A stretch of DNA of 64,000 nucleotides from Pseudomonas eucalypticola (GCF_013374995.1 NZ_CP056030.1:5612501-5676500); one strand, 5' to 3'. Positions 40,385 to 50,778 are shown, numbered from the stretch's first letter. The notes: generated by a model from the sequence alone, not told the origin. Translations and numbers: made by a program.

Positions 40385-42034
40385 TTACAGGGTGGTGGGG
40401 GTTGAACGCTGCACCAGCGCCTGCACATCCACCCCACGCGGCAGCGCGCCGTAGACACGCCCGCCAGCGCCCAGCCGGCTGGCGATGAACGCGTCGCTGA
40501 CCACGGCATTGCCTGCCTCCAGCAACAACTTGGCCTGCACGGCCAAAGCAATGTCCTCGGTCAGTTGCCGAGCGCGGTACTGGATGTCAGCGGTGTCAGT
40601 GAAGGCATCCTTCAGATGGTCGATGTGCGCCACCAGGCGACGGTCGCCGTGGCCGTCGCCCAGCTCGGCGAACAGTGCATCGAGCACGCCAGGCTCCTTG
40701 GACAAGGCACGCAGCACGTCCAGGCACTGCACGTTGCCCGAGCCCTCCCACGTGGAGTTCACCGGTGCCTCGCGGTACAGCCGCGGCAGGATGCTGTCCT
40801 CCACATAACCGGCACCACCCATGCATTCGGCCGCTTCGTTGATCATCGCCGGGGCCCGCTTGCAGATCCAGTATTTGCCCACGGCGGTCATCAGCCGGGC
40901 GAAGCGGGCCTGCTGGCCGTCGCCCAGGTGGTCCAGCGCCTGGCCCATGCGCAGGCTCAGGGCCAGGGCGGCTTCGCTTTCCAGGGCCAGGTCGGCCAGC
41001 ACATTCTGCATCAACGGCTGGTCGGCCAGCAGGCGCCCGCCTACCTGGCGATGGGCGCAATGGTGCGCAGCCTGGGTCAGGGCCTGGCGCATCAGCGCGC
41101 TGGAGCCGACCATGCAATCGAAACGCGTCATGGCCACCATTTCGATGATGGTGGGCACGCCTCGGCCCTCTTCACCGATCATCCAGGCCAGGGCGCCGCG
41201 AAACTCGACTTCGCTCGAGGCGTTGGAGCAATTGCCCAGCTTGTCCTTCAACCGCTGAATGTAGAACTCGTTGCGCGTGTCGTCAGGACGGTGGCGCGGC
41301 AGCAGGAAACAGCTCAAGCCCTTGTCGGTTTGCGCCAGGGTCAGGAAGGCATCGCACATGGGCGCCGAGCAGAACCATTTGTGCCCCACCAGTTCGTAAG
41401 CCTGGCCCGGCCCCGGCGAGCCGACCGCAAACGCGCGGGTGGTGTTGGCGCGCACATCGGTGCCACCCTGCTTCTCGGTCATGGCCATGCCCAGGGTGAC
41501 TCCCGCCTTGTGCGCCATGCCGACGTTGCGTGGGTCGTATTCGGTGGCGAGTACCTTGGGCAACCATTGCTCGGCCAGGTCCGGTTGCAGCCGCAACGCC
41601 GGCACACTGGCGAAGGTCATGGTCAACGGGCAGCCGCTGCCGGCCTCGGCCTGGCTATGCAGGTAGGTCATGCCGGCACGGGCCACATGGGCGCCGGGCT
41701 GGGGATGAGCCCAGGGCAGGGACGGCAGGCCATGCTCGATGGCGGTGCGCATCAGCTCGTGATAAGCGGGATGGAATTCCACCAGGTCGATGCGGTGGCC
41801 ATAGCGGTCGTGGCTGTGGAACACCGGTTTGTTCTGGTTGGCCAGGAACCCCGCAGCCATCAACGGCCCGCCCGCCAGCGCGCCGTAGGCATCGATGCGC
41901 GACTCGGCCCAGCCACCGCCGCAGCGGCGCACCCACTCTTGCAGTGGCAGGTCGATACGCCACAGGTTGGCGCCGTCCAACGCAGGGGGCTGGTTGGTGA
42001 CTTCGTGGGTCTCGGCGAACTGATGCAGGTTCAT
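40385..42034 (-). CDS. AidB-like acyl-CoA dehydrogenase
   Basis: The 549-residue acyl-CoA dehydrogenase is of the AidB branch. It has the N-terminal AidB extension (MNLHQFAETHEVTNQPPALDGANLW), then GMAMTEKQGGTDVRANTTRA and LVGHKWFCSAPMCDAFLTLAQT (FAD contacts). ECMGGAGYVEDSILPRLYREAPVNSTWEGSGNVQCLDVLRA gives the C-terminal signature. In E. coli AidB is an alkylation-stress flavoprotein that binds DNA. Whether this one is in the adaptive response is unknown; no ada gene is nearby. Confidence 0.9.
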   Translation of the reverse strand: MNLHQFAETHEVTNQPPALDGANLWRIDLPLQEWVRRCGGGWAESRIDAYGALAGGPLMAAGFLANQNKPVFHSHDRYGHRIDLVEFHPAYHELMRTAIEHGLPSLPWAHPQPGAHVARAGMTYLHSQAEAGSGCPLTMTFASVPALRLQPDLAEQWLPKVLATEYDPRNVGMAHKAGVTLGMAMTEKQGGTDVRANTTRAFAVGSPGPGQAYELVGHKWFCSAPMCDAFLTLAQTDKGLSCFLLPRHRPDDTRNEFYIQRLKDKLGNCSNASSEVEFRGALAWMIGEEGRGVPTIIEMVAMTRFDCMVGSSALMRQALTQAAHHCAHRQVGGRLLADQPLMQNVLADLALESEAALALSLRMGQALDHLGDGQQARFARLMTAVGKYWICKRAPAMINEAAECMGGAGYVEDSILPRLYREAPVNSTWEGSGNVQCLDVLRALSKEPGVLDALFAELGDGHGDRRLVAHIDHLKDAFTDTADIQYRARQLTEDIALAVQAKLLLEAGNAVVSDAFIASRLGAGGRVYGALPRGVDVQALVQRSTPTTL

Positions 42035-42106
42035 CGCGGGCTCCTGGGGGCGGGTTCCTGCCCCAGTGAAGCACGCTCATGGCCTGCGTCAAAGTGTCAT
42101 TTCGGC

Positions 42107-44500
42107 CTAACTGCCGGCGCTTTCGCCCTGCGCCCGGACTAATAGCCAGCGATGCAGCGCTGCCTGCAACTCTTCGAAACGCACGGGGCGGTTCAGGCAG
42201 TCACTCATGCCCGCGTCGAGGCAGCGCTCCCGCTCATGGCGCTGGGCGATCACCGCCAGCACCGGCAAGCGCGCGCAGCCGGGCAACTCGCGCAGGCGCC
42301 GTGTAGTGGCGAAGGCGTCGGTCAGGGGCGTCTGGCAGTCCAGCAGCACGGCATCGAAACGCTCGCGGTGCAACAACTCAAGGGCGGTGATACCGTCGTC
42401 GGCGGTGCGCACCCGGTAACCGAGCTTCAGCAGCATGCCGCGAATCACCAATTGGTTGATGCTGTTGTCATCCACCAGCAATACCGTGCAGTCCTGTGGC
42501 TGGCGTTGCGGGCGCTGGGGCTCCGGGCGAAGGCCAGGCGGCGCGTTGCCGGCCAGGTGCACCAGGCCCAGCGGGACGCGCAACTCGAACCAGCTGCCGC
42601 GGCCCGGTTCGGAATGATGGTTGAGTTCGCCGCCCATCAGGTCGGCCAACTGCCTGCAAATCGCCAGGCCAATGCCCAGGCCGCCGTATTCGCGGGTCAT
42701 GGACCCATCCACTTGGGAAAACCGCTGGTAGAGCGCTGCGTCGGCCAACTGGCTGAAGCCGATGCCGGTATCGCTGACCTTGAAGCTCAGCTCCAGGCTG
42801 TCGCCGGTGCGCGCCCCTGCCCGCACGCGCAAACCCACCGCGCCCTGGCGGGTAAACTTGATGGCATTGTCGAGCAAGCAACCCAGGCACAGCGCCAGCT
42901 TTTTCGAGTCACCCTGCAGGCGCTCCGGGAGGTCGCTGTCGGTTTCTACCGAGAACGCCAGGTGCTTGGCCTGGGCCGGCCGGGTGAACTGCATTTGCAG
43001 GTTGTCCAGCAATGCCTGTACGCCGAACGGCTCGTGCCGTGGGTAGAGCTTGCCGGCCTGCAATTCGGTGAGGATCAGGATGTCGTCGACCATGCGCATC
43101 ATGTCCCGGGCAGAACCGGCGGCGGTCTGCTGGTACTGGGCAAGTTCGGCGTCCATGGGCACGGTCTGCATCAGTTCCAGCGAGCCGATGACACCGTTCA
43201 TGGGCGTGCGCAGCTCGTGGGTGACGGTCGCCAGAAACTCATCCTTCAGGCGGTTGCTGTTGGCCAGTTGCTGGTTGAGCAGCTCCAGTTTCTGCCCGGC
43301 CTCCAACAGCACGCGGGCCTGCTGCTCGCGCATGGAATTGATGCGGTCGGCCAGCGCCAGCGACAACAACCCCACCTCCAGCGCCGAACCGATCTGGCTG
43401 GCGTACATGGTGATGAACACGTTGGGCAGGTAGCCCAGCACCATCAGGGTATTGATGATGCCGCCGGCCAGAAATGCCGTCCAGGCGATGATGAAGTAGC
43501 GCGCCAGACGTAACCCGCGCCACCAGGCGACCAGGCCCGCGCTGAAGATCACCACGGTGAATACCAGCGCCAGGGCCGTTGCCAGGCGCAGGGCCAGGGC
43601 GTAGGTGGACGCCAGGGACATGAGCATGGTGACCACGCCCCAGCCCATCAGTACCATCAAGGTGCGGTCCAGCCAGCGACTGTGCTCGGCCGTTTGCAGG
43701 AAGCTGCGGGCGAACTGGCTGCCGAACAACGCGGCGGAGCCGATCAGCAAGGGCGTGGACGCATTGGCCCACCAGGGGTTCTCCGGCCAGAAGTACTGCA
43801 CCCCGGCACCATTGACCGACACCTGATACAGGCCGAACGAGGCGATGTAGAGGATGTAATACAGGTAGCTTCTGTCGCGCACGCTCAGGTAGATGAACAG
43901 GTTGTAGACCAGCATCCCCAGCAACACCCCGTAGATCAGCCCCAGCACATACAGGCGCGTGGGCTGCTCTTCCAGGTAGGCGGTGTACGACCACAGGTTC
44001 AGCGGCACCTGCACCGAGCCTTCGCTGTGGATACGCAGGTAAACCGTCTTCTGCTCGTTGGCGGGGAACGGGATGGCGAAGACGTAGTTGTTCTGCTTGA
44101 TCTGGCGCACCGAATACGGCAACTCGTCGCCGGTGTGCTCGTTGAGGCGGTACGCGCCATGGGCGTCGGGCAGGAACAGCTCGATGCTGTCCATGGGCGG
44201 GTATGCCAGTTCCAGCAGCCAGTTGCCGACCGCGTCGGGCTCTCTGGGCACAAAGCGCAAGTCTACCCGCAGCCAGAACACCGAGCGCGAATAGCCGGCG
44301 TTGAGCACTGCCTCGCGCTGGCGGTGGAATTTATCGGCAAAGGCCGCGGAGGTGACCTGCTCGATGCTGGCCGTGCCATCGACGTCTTCGTAGACCTGCA
44401 TCACGCGCCCCAGGGGAAGGGTGCGCGTGGACTCGTCGAAATCGAGCGCGCAGGCCAGCATCGGTAGCCAGCCCACCAGTAGTATCAGCAAATAGCGCAT
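42107..44500 (-). CDS. 7TM-DISM hybrid histidine kinase with degenerate receiver
   Basis: The 797-residue protein has a signal peptide (1-18), a 7TMR-DISMED2 periplasmic domain (about 35-170), seven transmembrane helices (about 180-385) and a short coiled coil. HisKA follows (EFLATVTHELRTPMNG, His near 428), then HATPase (LLDNAIKFT, DTGIGF, GGLGIGLAICRQL) and a C-terminal receiver (TVLLVDDNSINQ from about 670). The receiver keeps its acidic pair and Asp (VLLDCQTP, near 718), but the Thr/Ser switch is Ile (PVLAVIAQ) and the conserved Lys is Arg (LNRPV). It probably senses a carbohydrate-like or envelope ligand. No partner response regulator is adjacent. Confidence 0.9.
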   Translation of the reverse strand: MRYLLILLVGWLPMLACALDFDESTRTLPLGRVMQVYEDVDGTASIEQVTSAAFADKFHRQREAVLNAGYSRSVFWLRVDLRFVPREPDAVGNWLLELAYPPMDSIELFLPDAHGAYRLNEHTGDELPYSVRQIKQNNYVFAIPFPANEQKTVYLRIHSEGSVQVPLNLWSYTAYLEEQPTRLYVLGLIYGVLLGMLVYNLFIYLSVRDRSYLYYILYIASFGLYQVSVNGAGVQYFWPENPWWANASTPLLIGSAALFGSQFARSFLQTAEHSRWLDRTLMVLMGWGVVTMLMSLASTYALALRLATALALVFTVVIFSAGLVAWWRGLRLARYFIIAWTAFLAGGIINTLMVLGYLPNVFITMYASQIGSALEVGLLSLALADRINSMREQQARVLLEAGQKLELLNQQLANSNRLKDEFLATVTHELRTPMNGVIGSLELMQTVPMDAELAQYQQTAAGSARDMMRMVDDILILTELQAGKLYPRHEPFGVQALLDNLQMQFTRPAQAKHLAFSVETDSDLPERLQGDSKKLALCLGCLLDNAIKFTRQGAVGLRVRAGARTGDSLELSFKVSDTGIGFSQLADAALYQRFSQVDGSMTREYGGLGIGLAICRQLADLMGGELNHHSEPGRGSWFELRVPLGLVHLAGNAPPGLRPEPQRPQRQPQDCTVLLVDDNSINQLVIRGMLLKLGYRVRTADDGITALELLHRERFDAVLLDCQTPLTDAFATTRRLRELPGCARLPVLAVIAQRHERERCLDAGMSDCLNRPVRFEELQAALHRWLLVRAQGESAGS

Positions 44501-44762
44501 ACAGCCCCAGCGTAGCCTGCACGAGCGCGTCAGGAAGCCCCCATTCCCTTTGAGACGACGTCGTCCGGCAGTGCCTGTTATCGGTTTCGGAGCACTCTAG
44601 CATAGCTTCTGGCCACTAGTGCATCACGGGTAAAAATTTGTATCAGAGGCTCTATAACAGTACTTTCAGCGACCACCGGTCGATTATTGCTGGCCATTTC
44701 GACAAAAAATCCGTTTGCGCCGCTCCGCCCCGCAAAAGCGTTTGGTGGTAAGCTCGCGCACC

Positions 44763-45560
44763 ATGAATATCTATAGCTCCCGCCCCGTTGTCCTCTGTCT
44801 CTCCGGCCACGACCCCAGTGGCGGCGCCGGCTTGCAGGCAGATATCGAAGCCCTCATCGCCCAAGGTTGTCACGCGGCCCCCGCCGTGACCGCCCTGACC
44901 GTGCAGGACACCGTCAATGTCACCGACTTTCGCGTGCTGGACCGCGAGTGGGTACTGGCCCAGGCCAATGCCGTGCTCAACGATTCCGACGTGGCAGCGG
45001 TCAAGCTGGGCATGATCGGCTCGTTGGAAATGGTCGACACCGTGGTCGAACTGCTCAGCGCGCATCCGCACTTGCCCATGGTCTGCGACCCGGTACTGCG
45101 TGCGGGCGGCGGTGGCCGGCTGGGCAAGGACGAAGTCGGCTACGCCATGCGCGAGCGCCTGCTGCCCCTGGCCATCATCGCCACCCCGAACCTGCCTGAA
45201 GCCCGCATCCTGGCTGAACTGCCGGAAGGCAGCGCCGATGAGTGCGCGGAGAAACTGCTGCCCTACGTGCGGCATCTGCTGATCACCGGCGGCCACGGCG
45301 ACGAGGTGGAAATCCATAACCGCCTGTACAGCCGCGACGGTCGACGCCAGACCTTCACCTGCCAGCGCCTGCCAGGCAGCTATCATGGTTCAGGCTGCAC
45401 CCTGGCCAGCGCCCTGGCCGGTCGCCTGGCGCTGGGCGAGCAACTGGACAGCGCCGTGCAGTCGGCGCTCAATTACACATGGCGCACCCTGCGTGACGCC
45501 GAGCAACTGGGCAAGGGCCAATACGTGCCACGCCGGTTGCCGCTGGATTTCTGCTCCTGA
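44763..45560 (+). CDS. thiD: Hydroxymethylpyrimidine/phosphomethylpyrimidine kinase
   Basis: The 265-residue PfkB/ribokinase-fold kinase phosphorylates HMP and HMP-P for thiamine synthesis. Motifs: VLCLSGHDPSGGAGLQADIEAL at the N-terminus, VCDPVLRAGGGGRLG and the C-terminal LPGSYHGSGCTLASALAGRLALG anion-hole/catalytic-Asp region, where the usual GTGCT reads GSGCT. The start at 44763 is chosen for homology to ThiD N-termini. It leads a thiD-thiE-hemL run. I see no TPP riboswitch upstream. Confidence 0.93.
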   Translation: MNIYSSRPVVLCLSGHDPSGGAGLQADIEALIAQGCHAAPAVTALTVQDTVNVTDFRVLDREWVLAQANAVLNDSDVAAVKLGMIGSLEMVDTVVELLSAHPHLPMVCDPVLRAGGGGRLGKDEVGYAMRERLLPLAIIATPNLPEARILAELPEGSADECAEKLLPYVRHLLITGGHGDEVEIHNRLYSRDGRRQTFTCQRLPGSYHGSGCTLASALAGRLALGEQLDSAVQSALNYTWRTLRDAEQLGKGQYVPRRLPLDFCS

Positions 45561-45590
45561 CGCCAGGCCATATTTTTTGAGGTGCGCTTG

Positions 45591-46217
45591 ATGAAACTAC
45601 GTGGCCTTTATGCCATTACCGACAGCAAACTGTTGGCCGGCAGGTTCCTTGATTACGTCAAGGCTGCCCTGGACGGTGGCGTCGTGTTGCTGCAATACCG
45701 CGACAAGACCAGTGACGAGGCCCGACGCCTGCGCGAGGCCGAAGCCCTGCGCAAACTATGCGAGTCCTACAAGACCCAGTTGATCATCAACGATGACCTG
45801 GAACTGGCTGCCAAGCTGGGCGTGGGCGTGCACCTGGGCCAGACCGACGGCCCGTTGACCCCGGCCCGTGCCCTGCTGGGCCGCAACGCCATCATTGGCT
45901 CCACCTGCCACGGGAAACTGCCCCTGGCCGAGCAGGCCGCCAAGGAAGGGGCCAGCTACGTGGCCTTCGGCGCCTTCTTCGACTCCAGCACCAAGCCCGA
46001 TGCCGGCCTGGTGAGCCTGGACACCCTCAGCCAGGCCCGCGCCCAGCTCAAGCTGCCGATCTGCGCCATTGGCGGTATCACCCTGGACAACGCCCCGCTG
46101 CTGCTGGAACAGGGCGCCGACCTGCTGGCCGTGGTCAATGCCCTGTTCGGCGCCGAGACCGCCCAGGACGTGACACGCCGCGCGCGCGCCTTCAACGCCC
46201 TGTTCGAATCTGCCTGA
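45591..46217 (+). CDS. thiE: Thiamine-phosphate synthase
   Basis: The ATG at 45591 follows GAGG with 8-nt spacing; a GTG at 45582 is possible. The 208-residue TIM barrel joins HMP-PP and thiazole phosphate. Motifs: [23 protein letters not shown] (QYRxK), [40 protein letters not shown] and [14 protein letters not shown], all conserved. It is 30 bp after thiD and 17 bp before hemL. Confidence 0.95.
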   Translation: MKLRGLYAITDSKLLAGRFLDYVKAALDGGVVLLQYRDKTSDEARRLREAEALRKLCESYKTQLIINDDLELAAKLGVGVHLGQTDGPLTPARALLGRNAIIGSTCHGKLPLAEQAAKEGASYVAFGAFFDSSTKPDAGLVSLDTLSQARAQLKLPICAIGGITLDNAPLLLEQGADLLAVVNALFGAETAQDVTRRARAFNALFESA

Positions 46218-46234
46218 TCAACGAGATTACCTTT

Positions 46235-47518
46235 ATGTCCCGCTCCGAAACGCTGTTCGCCAACGCCCAGAAACACATCCCCGGGGGCGTGAACTCGCCC
46301 GTGCGCGCTTTCAAGAGCGTTGGCGGCACGCCGCTGTTCTTCAAGCATGCCGCGGGTGCCTACGTCACCGACGAGGATGACAAGCGCTATGTGGACTACG
46401 TCGGTTCCTGGGGCCCGATGATCCTCGGCCACAGCCACCCCGACGTGCTGGAGGCGGTACGCAAGCAGCTGGAGCACGGCTTGTCATACGGCGCCCCGAC
46501 CGAGATGGAAACCCAGATGGCCGACCTGGTCTGCTCGCTGGTACCGTCCATGGAAATGGTGCGCATGGTCAGCTCGGGCACCGAGGCCACCATGAGTGCC
46601 ATCCGCCTGGCCCGTGGTTTCACCGGCCGCGACAGCATCATCAAATTCGAGGGCTGCTACCACGGCCACTCCGACAGCCTGCTGGTCAAGGCCGGGTCCG
46701 GTGCCCTGACCCTGGGCGTGCCCAGCTCGCCCGGCGTGCCGGCGGCGTTCGCCAAACACACCCTGACCCTGCCCTTCAACAATCTGGCGGCGGTCGCCGA
46801 GATGCTCGCCGACGTGGGCGAGGAAGTGGCGTGCATCATCGTCGAGCCGGTGGCCGGCAACATGAACTGCGTGCCACCAGCGCCGGGTTACCTGCAAGGC
46901 CTGCGCGAACTGTGCGACCAGCATGGCGTGGTGCTGATCTTCGACGAAGTGATGACCGGTTTCCGCGTGGCCCTGGGGGGCGCCCAGGCGCACTACGGCG
47001 TGACCCCGGACCTGAGCACCTTCGGCAAGATCATTGGCGGCGGCATGCCGGTGGGCTGTTTCGGTGGCAAGCGCGAGATCATGTCGCACATCGCCCCGCT
47101 GGGCCCGGTATACCAGGCCGGCACCCTGTCGGGTAACCCACTGGCCATGGCCGCCGGCCTGACCACCCTGAACCTGATCAGCCGCCCGGGCTTCCATGAC
47201 GAGCTGAGCGACTACACCGCCCGCTTGCTCGATGGCCTGCAACAGCGCGCCGATGCGGCTGGCATTCCGTTCGTGACCACCCAGGCAGGTGGCATGTTCG
47301 GCCTGTACTTCAGCGGTGCCGACGACATCGTCACCTTCGAGGACGTGATGGCCAGCGACGCCGAGCGCTTCAAGCGCTTCTTCCACCTGATGCTGGAAGG
47401 CGGCGTGTACCTGGCGCCGAGCGCCTTCGAAGCGGGCTTCACCTCCATCGCCCATGGCGACGCCGAGCTAAAAATCACCCTGGACGCCGCCGAACGCGCT
47501 TTTGCCGCCCTGAAATAA
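46235..47518 (+). CDS. hemL: Glutamate-1-semialdehyde 2,1-aminomutase
   Basis: The 427-residue PLP class III aminotransferase makes 5-aminolevulinate in the C5 pathway of haem synthesis. Lys265 in [14 protein letters not shown] binds [19 protein letters not shown] and [11 protein letters not shown] are the other signature blocks. It is full length. It is followed by a strong hairpin at 47540 that probably ends the thiD-thiE-hemL transcript. Confidence 0.97.
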   Translation: MSRSETLFANAQKHIPGGVNSPVRAFKSVGGTPLFFKHAAGAYVTDEDDKRYVDYVGSWGPMILGHSHPDVLEAVRKQLEHGLSYGAPTEMETQMADLVCSLVPSMEMVRMVSSGTEATMSAIRLARGFTGRDSIIKFEGCYHGHSDSLLVKAGSGALTLGVPSSPGVPAAFAKHTLTLPFNNLAAVAEMLADVGEEVACIIVEPVAGNMNCVPPAPGYLQGLRELCDQHGVVLIFDEVMTGFRVALGGAQAHYGVTPDLSTFGKIIGGGMPVGCFGGKREIMSHIAPLGPVYQAGTLSGNPLAMAAGLTTLNLISRPGFHDELSDYTARLLDGLQQRADAAGIPFVTTQAGGMFGLYFSGADDIVTFEDVMASDAERFKRFFHLMLEGGVYLAPSAFEAGFTSIAHGDAELKITLDAAERAFAALK

Positions 47519-47539
47519 TCCCTGCGCCGGCTGGACGAA

Positions 47540-47584
47540 GCCTTGCGATGGCTGCTACACACTCTGTAGCAGCCATTGCAAGGC
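47540..47584. repeat. Long hairpin (REP-like) after hemL
   Basis: GCCTTGCGATGGCTGCTACA (47540-47559) and TGTAGCAGCCATTGCAAGGC (47565-47584) pair over 20 positions with one mismatch and the loop CACTC. It carries GCTGCTACA, the end of the other REP family here, and could stabilise or terminate the hemL mRNA, though no U-tract follows. Confidence 0.75.
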
Positions 47585-47716
47585 CGCGTCATAGCCCCGC
47601 AGAGCAGAAAAACGAGTAAAGACTTTGTAAGGACGGCCCGGCTTATTTCATAATGCCCTACCAGTCCATTGTCCTGGCCGGGTCCGCCCGTTTCCTGTTG
47701 AGGTAAGTCGATCCCC

Positions 47717-48265
47717 ATGAACCGCACCGGCCGCGCCCTTGCCCTGGGCTGCCTGTTGCTCCTTCAGCCGCTGCTGGCGACCGCAGGCGGCAACTCGTTG
47801 TTGATTCCGGCGGTGGGTCGCTGCACCCTCAACACCCAGCCCCAGGACCTGCCACAGGCCCTGGCTGCCTGCCAGCAGGCGGCCAAGTCGGGCGACGCCC
47901 AGGCACAATACGAGTTGGGTCAGTTCTACTACGATGGCACGGCCACGCCCCGCGACCTGGGCCAGGCCCTCAATTACTTCGAGCAGGCCTCGTTGCAAGG
48001 CCATGCCGATGCGCAATACCACCTGGGCATGATGTTCTTCCACGGCGAAGGCGTCGCCGCCAACAATATCCAGGCTTATATCGTGCTGAAGATGGCGGCC
48101 GTCAACGGCGCCGAGGATGCCCTGGACGTCGCCGACGAAGTGGCCGCGCAGATGCCGCGCGACCAGTTGGAGACAGCGACCCAGGTACTGGGGCAGATCT
48201 TCCGCAAATACCTGCTGGAACTGCAGACCGCCGACGGGCGTTCGCCTTTCTCGCCGCTGCCTTGA
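47717..48265 (+). CDS. Sel1-repeat periplasmic protein
   Basis: At 182 residues it has a signal peptide (MNRTGRALALGCLLLLQPLLATA) and about three Sel1-like repeats (SGDAQAQYELGQFYYDGTATPRDLGQALNYFEQAS, QGHADAQYHLGMMFFHGEGVAANNIQAYIVLKMAA). Sel1 repeats mediate protein-protein contacts. The role is unknown. Convergent with the GST gene, with 9 bp between stops. Confidence 0.87.
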   Translation: MNRTGRALALGCLLLLQPLLATAGGNSLLIPAVGRCTLNTQPQDLPQALAACQQAAKSGDAQAQYELGQFYYDGTATPRDLGQALNYFEQASLQGHADAQYHLGMMFFHGEGVAANNIQAYIVLKMAAVNGAEDALDVADEVAAQMPRDQLETATQVLGQIFRKYLLELQTADGRSPFSPLP

Positions 48266-48274
48266 GCCGCGTCC

Positions 48275-48877
48275 TCACACCATCGGATAACGCTTGAACA
48301 GCTCCGTCTCTTCCAACCGCGCCGCGTGGGCCTGCAGGGCGGGGAAATCGGCCGCCTTGACTACGTCAGCGACCATCAACTGAATGAACGACCAGGCGAC
48401 TGCGCTGCCGATGGCCGCCTGATCCAGGCTGTGCCCCGCGGCGTTGGCGTAGTGCTTATCCAGCGCATCGCACGCGGCCAGCAGCTGGCGCGTCACCCGG
48501 TCCACCCAAGGCAGATGGCGCTTCTCCTCGGGGCGCAGGTTGCGCTCGTAAACGATCTGCACCGCCTTCTCGCACGCCGCCAGCGCCAGCCCGACGACCT
48601 CCAGTGCCTTGCCGAGTGCCGCTGGGTGGTGTGGCAACTGCTTGCGGCCTTCGGCGGCCTGGGCTTCGAAATAGCCGATGATCACGGTGGAGTCCATCAG
48701 CACGGTGCCGTCGTCCAGCACCAGGCTAGGCGCCTTGACCACCGGGTTGATCGCGGCGAAGGCTTCGAAAGTGCTGAACACCGATAACGCCTGGTGTTCG
48801 AACGCCACGCCGTACAGGTCGAGGGAAATCGCCGTGCGGCGAACGTAGGGTGAATCCAGCATGCCTATCAGTTTCAT
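48275..48877 (-). CDS. Glutathione S-transferase family protein
   Basis: The 200-residue protein has an N-terminal thioredoxin fold (MKLIGMLDSPYVRRTAISLDLYGVAFEHQ, with Ser9 in the position of the catalytic residue, and VKAPSLVLDDGTVLMDSTVIIGYFE for the gamma-glutamyl site). An all-helical C-terminal domain follows (DQAAIGSAVAWSFIQLMVAD with the N-capping Asp). It is of the small bacterial GST type. Substrate unknown. Confidence 0.9.
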   Translation of the reverse strand: MKLIGMLDSPYVRRTAISLDLYGVAFEHQALSVFSTFEAFAAINPVVKAPSLVLDDGTVLMDSTVIIGYFEAQAAEGRKQLPHHPAALGKALEVVGLALAACEKAVQIVYERNLRPEEKRHLPWVDRVTRQLLAACDALDKHYANAAGHSLDQAAIGSAVAWSFIQLMVADVVKAADFPALQAHAARLEETELFKRYPMV

Positions 48878-48924
48878 CCATTACTCTCCTTAGTGAGGGG
48901 AACCTGGGGCGCGCGCCGGGGCGG

Positions 48925-49251
48925 TTATTTCTCCGGCATCGGCATCGGAAACGGCATGACGTTGCTGGGGCCACGGGCCTCGCTGATCTTCGGCGTGCCC
49001 AGGCGCTCCACTTCGTCGATGCGCACAATGGAGTGCATGGGCACGAAACTGCGCACCACGCCTTCGAACTGTGCCTTGAGTTTTTCCTCGCTGGGGTCCA
49101 CGACGACCTGGGTGCGCTCGCCAAAGACGAATTCCTCGATTTCCAGGAAGCCCCACAGATCGCTCTGGAAGATTTGCTTGGCGTACATTTCGAACACCTG
49201 GCCCTGGTTGAGGAAAATCACTTTGTAGATCGGAGCTTCGCGTTTGGTCAT
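48925..49251 (-). CDS. DUF1820 family protein
   Basis: The 108-residue protein reads APIYKVIFLNQGQVFEMYAKQIFQSDLWGFLEIEEFVFGERTQVVVDPSEEKL, the DUF1820 core, ending with a Pro/Met-rich tail (MPFPMPMPEK). It is highly conserved in Pseudomonas and beside miaB; function unknown. It is divergent from miaB with a 131-bp spacer holding both promoters. Confidence 0.88.
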   Translation of the reverse strand: MTKREAPIYKVIFLNQGQVFEMYAKQIFQSDLWGFLEIEEFVFGERTQVVVDPSEEKLKAQFEGVVRSFVPMHSIVRIDEVERLGTPKISEARGPSNVMPFPMPMPEK

Positions 49252-49382
49252 CTTGGGTGGGCAACAGTCGGGGGTGGTAAAGAGGGCGAAAACTATAGCA
49301 CAGGCGCCGGGCAGGCAATGCTAGGAAGGTCGGGCTTGCGGCCCTATAATGTGCGGTTCGTTGAACGACCAGATGATCCCCC

Positions 49383-50708
49383 ATGGCCAAGAAGCTTTAC
49401 ATCGAAACCCACGGTTGCCAGATGAACGAGTACGACAGCTCGCGCATGGTCGACCTGCTGGGTGAACATCAAGCCCTGGAGGTCACCGCCCGGGCGGAAG
49501 ACGCCGACGTCATCCTGTTGAACACCTGCTCGATCCGCGAGCGGGCCCAGGACCGCGTGTACTCGCAACTGGGCCGCTGGCGCGAGCTGAAGCTGGCCAA
49601 CCCGGAGATGGTCATCGCCGTGGGCGGCTGCGTGGCCAGCCAGGAGGGCGAGGCCATCCGTGACCGCGCGCCCTACGTGGACGTGGTGTTCGGCCCGCAA
49701 ACCCTGCACCGGCTGCCGGAAATGATCGACGCCGCGCGCGTGACCAAACTACCCCAGGTGGATATTTCCTTCCCCGAGATCGAGAAATTCGACCACCTGC
49801 CAGAGCCGCGCATCGATGGCCCCACCGCGTATGTGTCGGTGATGGAAGGCTGCAGCAAGTACTGCACCTTCTGCGTGGTGCCTTACACCCGCGGTGAAGA
49901 AGTCAGCCGGCCGTTCGACGACGTCATCGCCGAAGTCATCCACCTGGCCGAGAACGGCGTGCGGGAAGTGACCCTGCTGGGCCAGAACGTCAATGGCTAC
50001 CGCGGCCTCACCGAGGACGGCCGCCTGGCCGACCTGGCCGAGTTGATCCGCGTAGTGGCGGCCGTCGAGGGTATCGACCGTATCCGCTACACCACCTCGC
50101 ACCCGCTGGAGTTCTCCGACAGCCTGATCCAGGCCCACGCCGAAGTGCCGGAACTGGTGAAACACCTGCACTTGCCGGTGCAGTCGGGCTCCGACCGCGT
50201 GCTGGCGGCCATGAAGCGCAACCACACGGTACTGGAATACAAGTCCAAGCTGCGCAAGCTCAAGGCCGCGGTGCCGGGCATCTGCATCAGCTCGGACTTC
50301 ATCGTTGGCTTCCCCGGTGAAACCGAGAAAGATTTCGAGCAGACCATGAAGCTGGTGGCCGACGTGGGCTTCGACTTCTCCTATTCGTTCGTCTACAGCC
50401 AGCGCCCCGGCACCCCGGCCGCAGACCTTGCCGACGACACCCCGGAGGCGCTGAAGAAGCAACGCCTGGAGGCCTTGCAGCACCGTTTGAACCAGCAGGG
50501 CTTCGAGATCAGCCGACAGATGGTGGGTACCACCCAGCGGATTCTGGTCACCGACTACTCGCGCAAGGACCCTGGCGAGCTGCAGGGGCGTACCGAGAAC
50601 AACCGCATCGTCAATTTCGCCTGCCTCGACGCCACGCTGATCGGCCAGTTCGTCGACGTGCACATCGGCGAAGCGCGCCCCCACTCGCTGCGCGGCACCC
50701 TGATCTGA
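49383..50708 (+). CDS. miaB: tRNA-2-methylthio-N6-dimethylallyladenosine synthase
   Basis: The 441-residue radical SAM methylthiotransferase acts at A37 of tRNA. The N-terminal UPF0004 domain has the auxiliary-cluster cysteines Cys12 ([11 protein letters not shown]), Cys49 ([13 protein letters not shown]) and Cys83 ([10 protein letters not shown]). The SAM cluster is CSKYCTFC (about 155-162). A C-terminal TRAM domain follows (about 375-441). It heads the conserved miaB-phoH-ybeY-corC-lnt block. Confidence 0.97.
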   Translation: MAKKLYIETHGCQMNEYDSSRMVDLLGEHQALEVTARAEDADVILLNTCSIRERAQDRVYSQLGRWRELKLANPEMVIAVGGCVASQEGEAIRDRAPYVDVVFGPQTLHRLPEMIDAARVTKLPQVDISFPEIEKFDHLPEPRIDGPTAYVSVMEGCSKYCTFCVVPYTRGEEVSRPFDDVIAEVIHLAENGVREVTLLGQNVNGYRGLTEDGRLADLAELIRVVAAVEGIDRIRYTTSHPLEFSDSLIQAHAEVPELVKHLHLPVQSGSDRVLAAMKRNHTVLEYKSKLRKLKAAVPGICISSDFIVGFPGETEKDFEQTMKLVADVGFDFSYSFVYSQRPGTPAADLADDTPEALKKQRLEALQHRLNQQGFEISRQMVGTTQRILVTDYSRKDPGELQGRTENNRIVNFACLDATLIGQFVDVHIGEARPHSLRGTLI

Positions 50709-50743
50709 CCGGTCACTGAGCAGCGGTCGTGGCCGCGCCAGCG

Positions 50744-50778
50744 CTGCATGGGGCGCGCCTGAAAGGGCCCCCATGCAG
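50744..50778. repeat. Inverted repeat between miaB and phoH-like gene
   Basis: CTGCATGGGGC (50744-50754) pairs with GCCCCCATGCAG (50767-50778) across a 12-nt loop. No U-run follows in either direction, so it is probably an mRNA stability or processing element rather than a terminator. Confidence 0.5.

Noticed and set aside
44501..44762. Possible TPP riboswitch before thiD
   Set aside because: I could not find the conserved CTGAGA/ACCTGA helices; the region looks like an ordinary divergent promoter.
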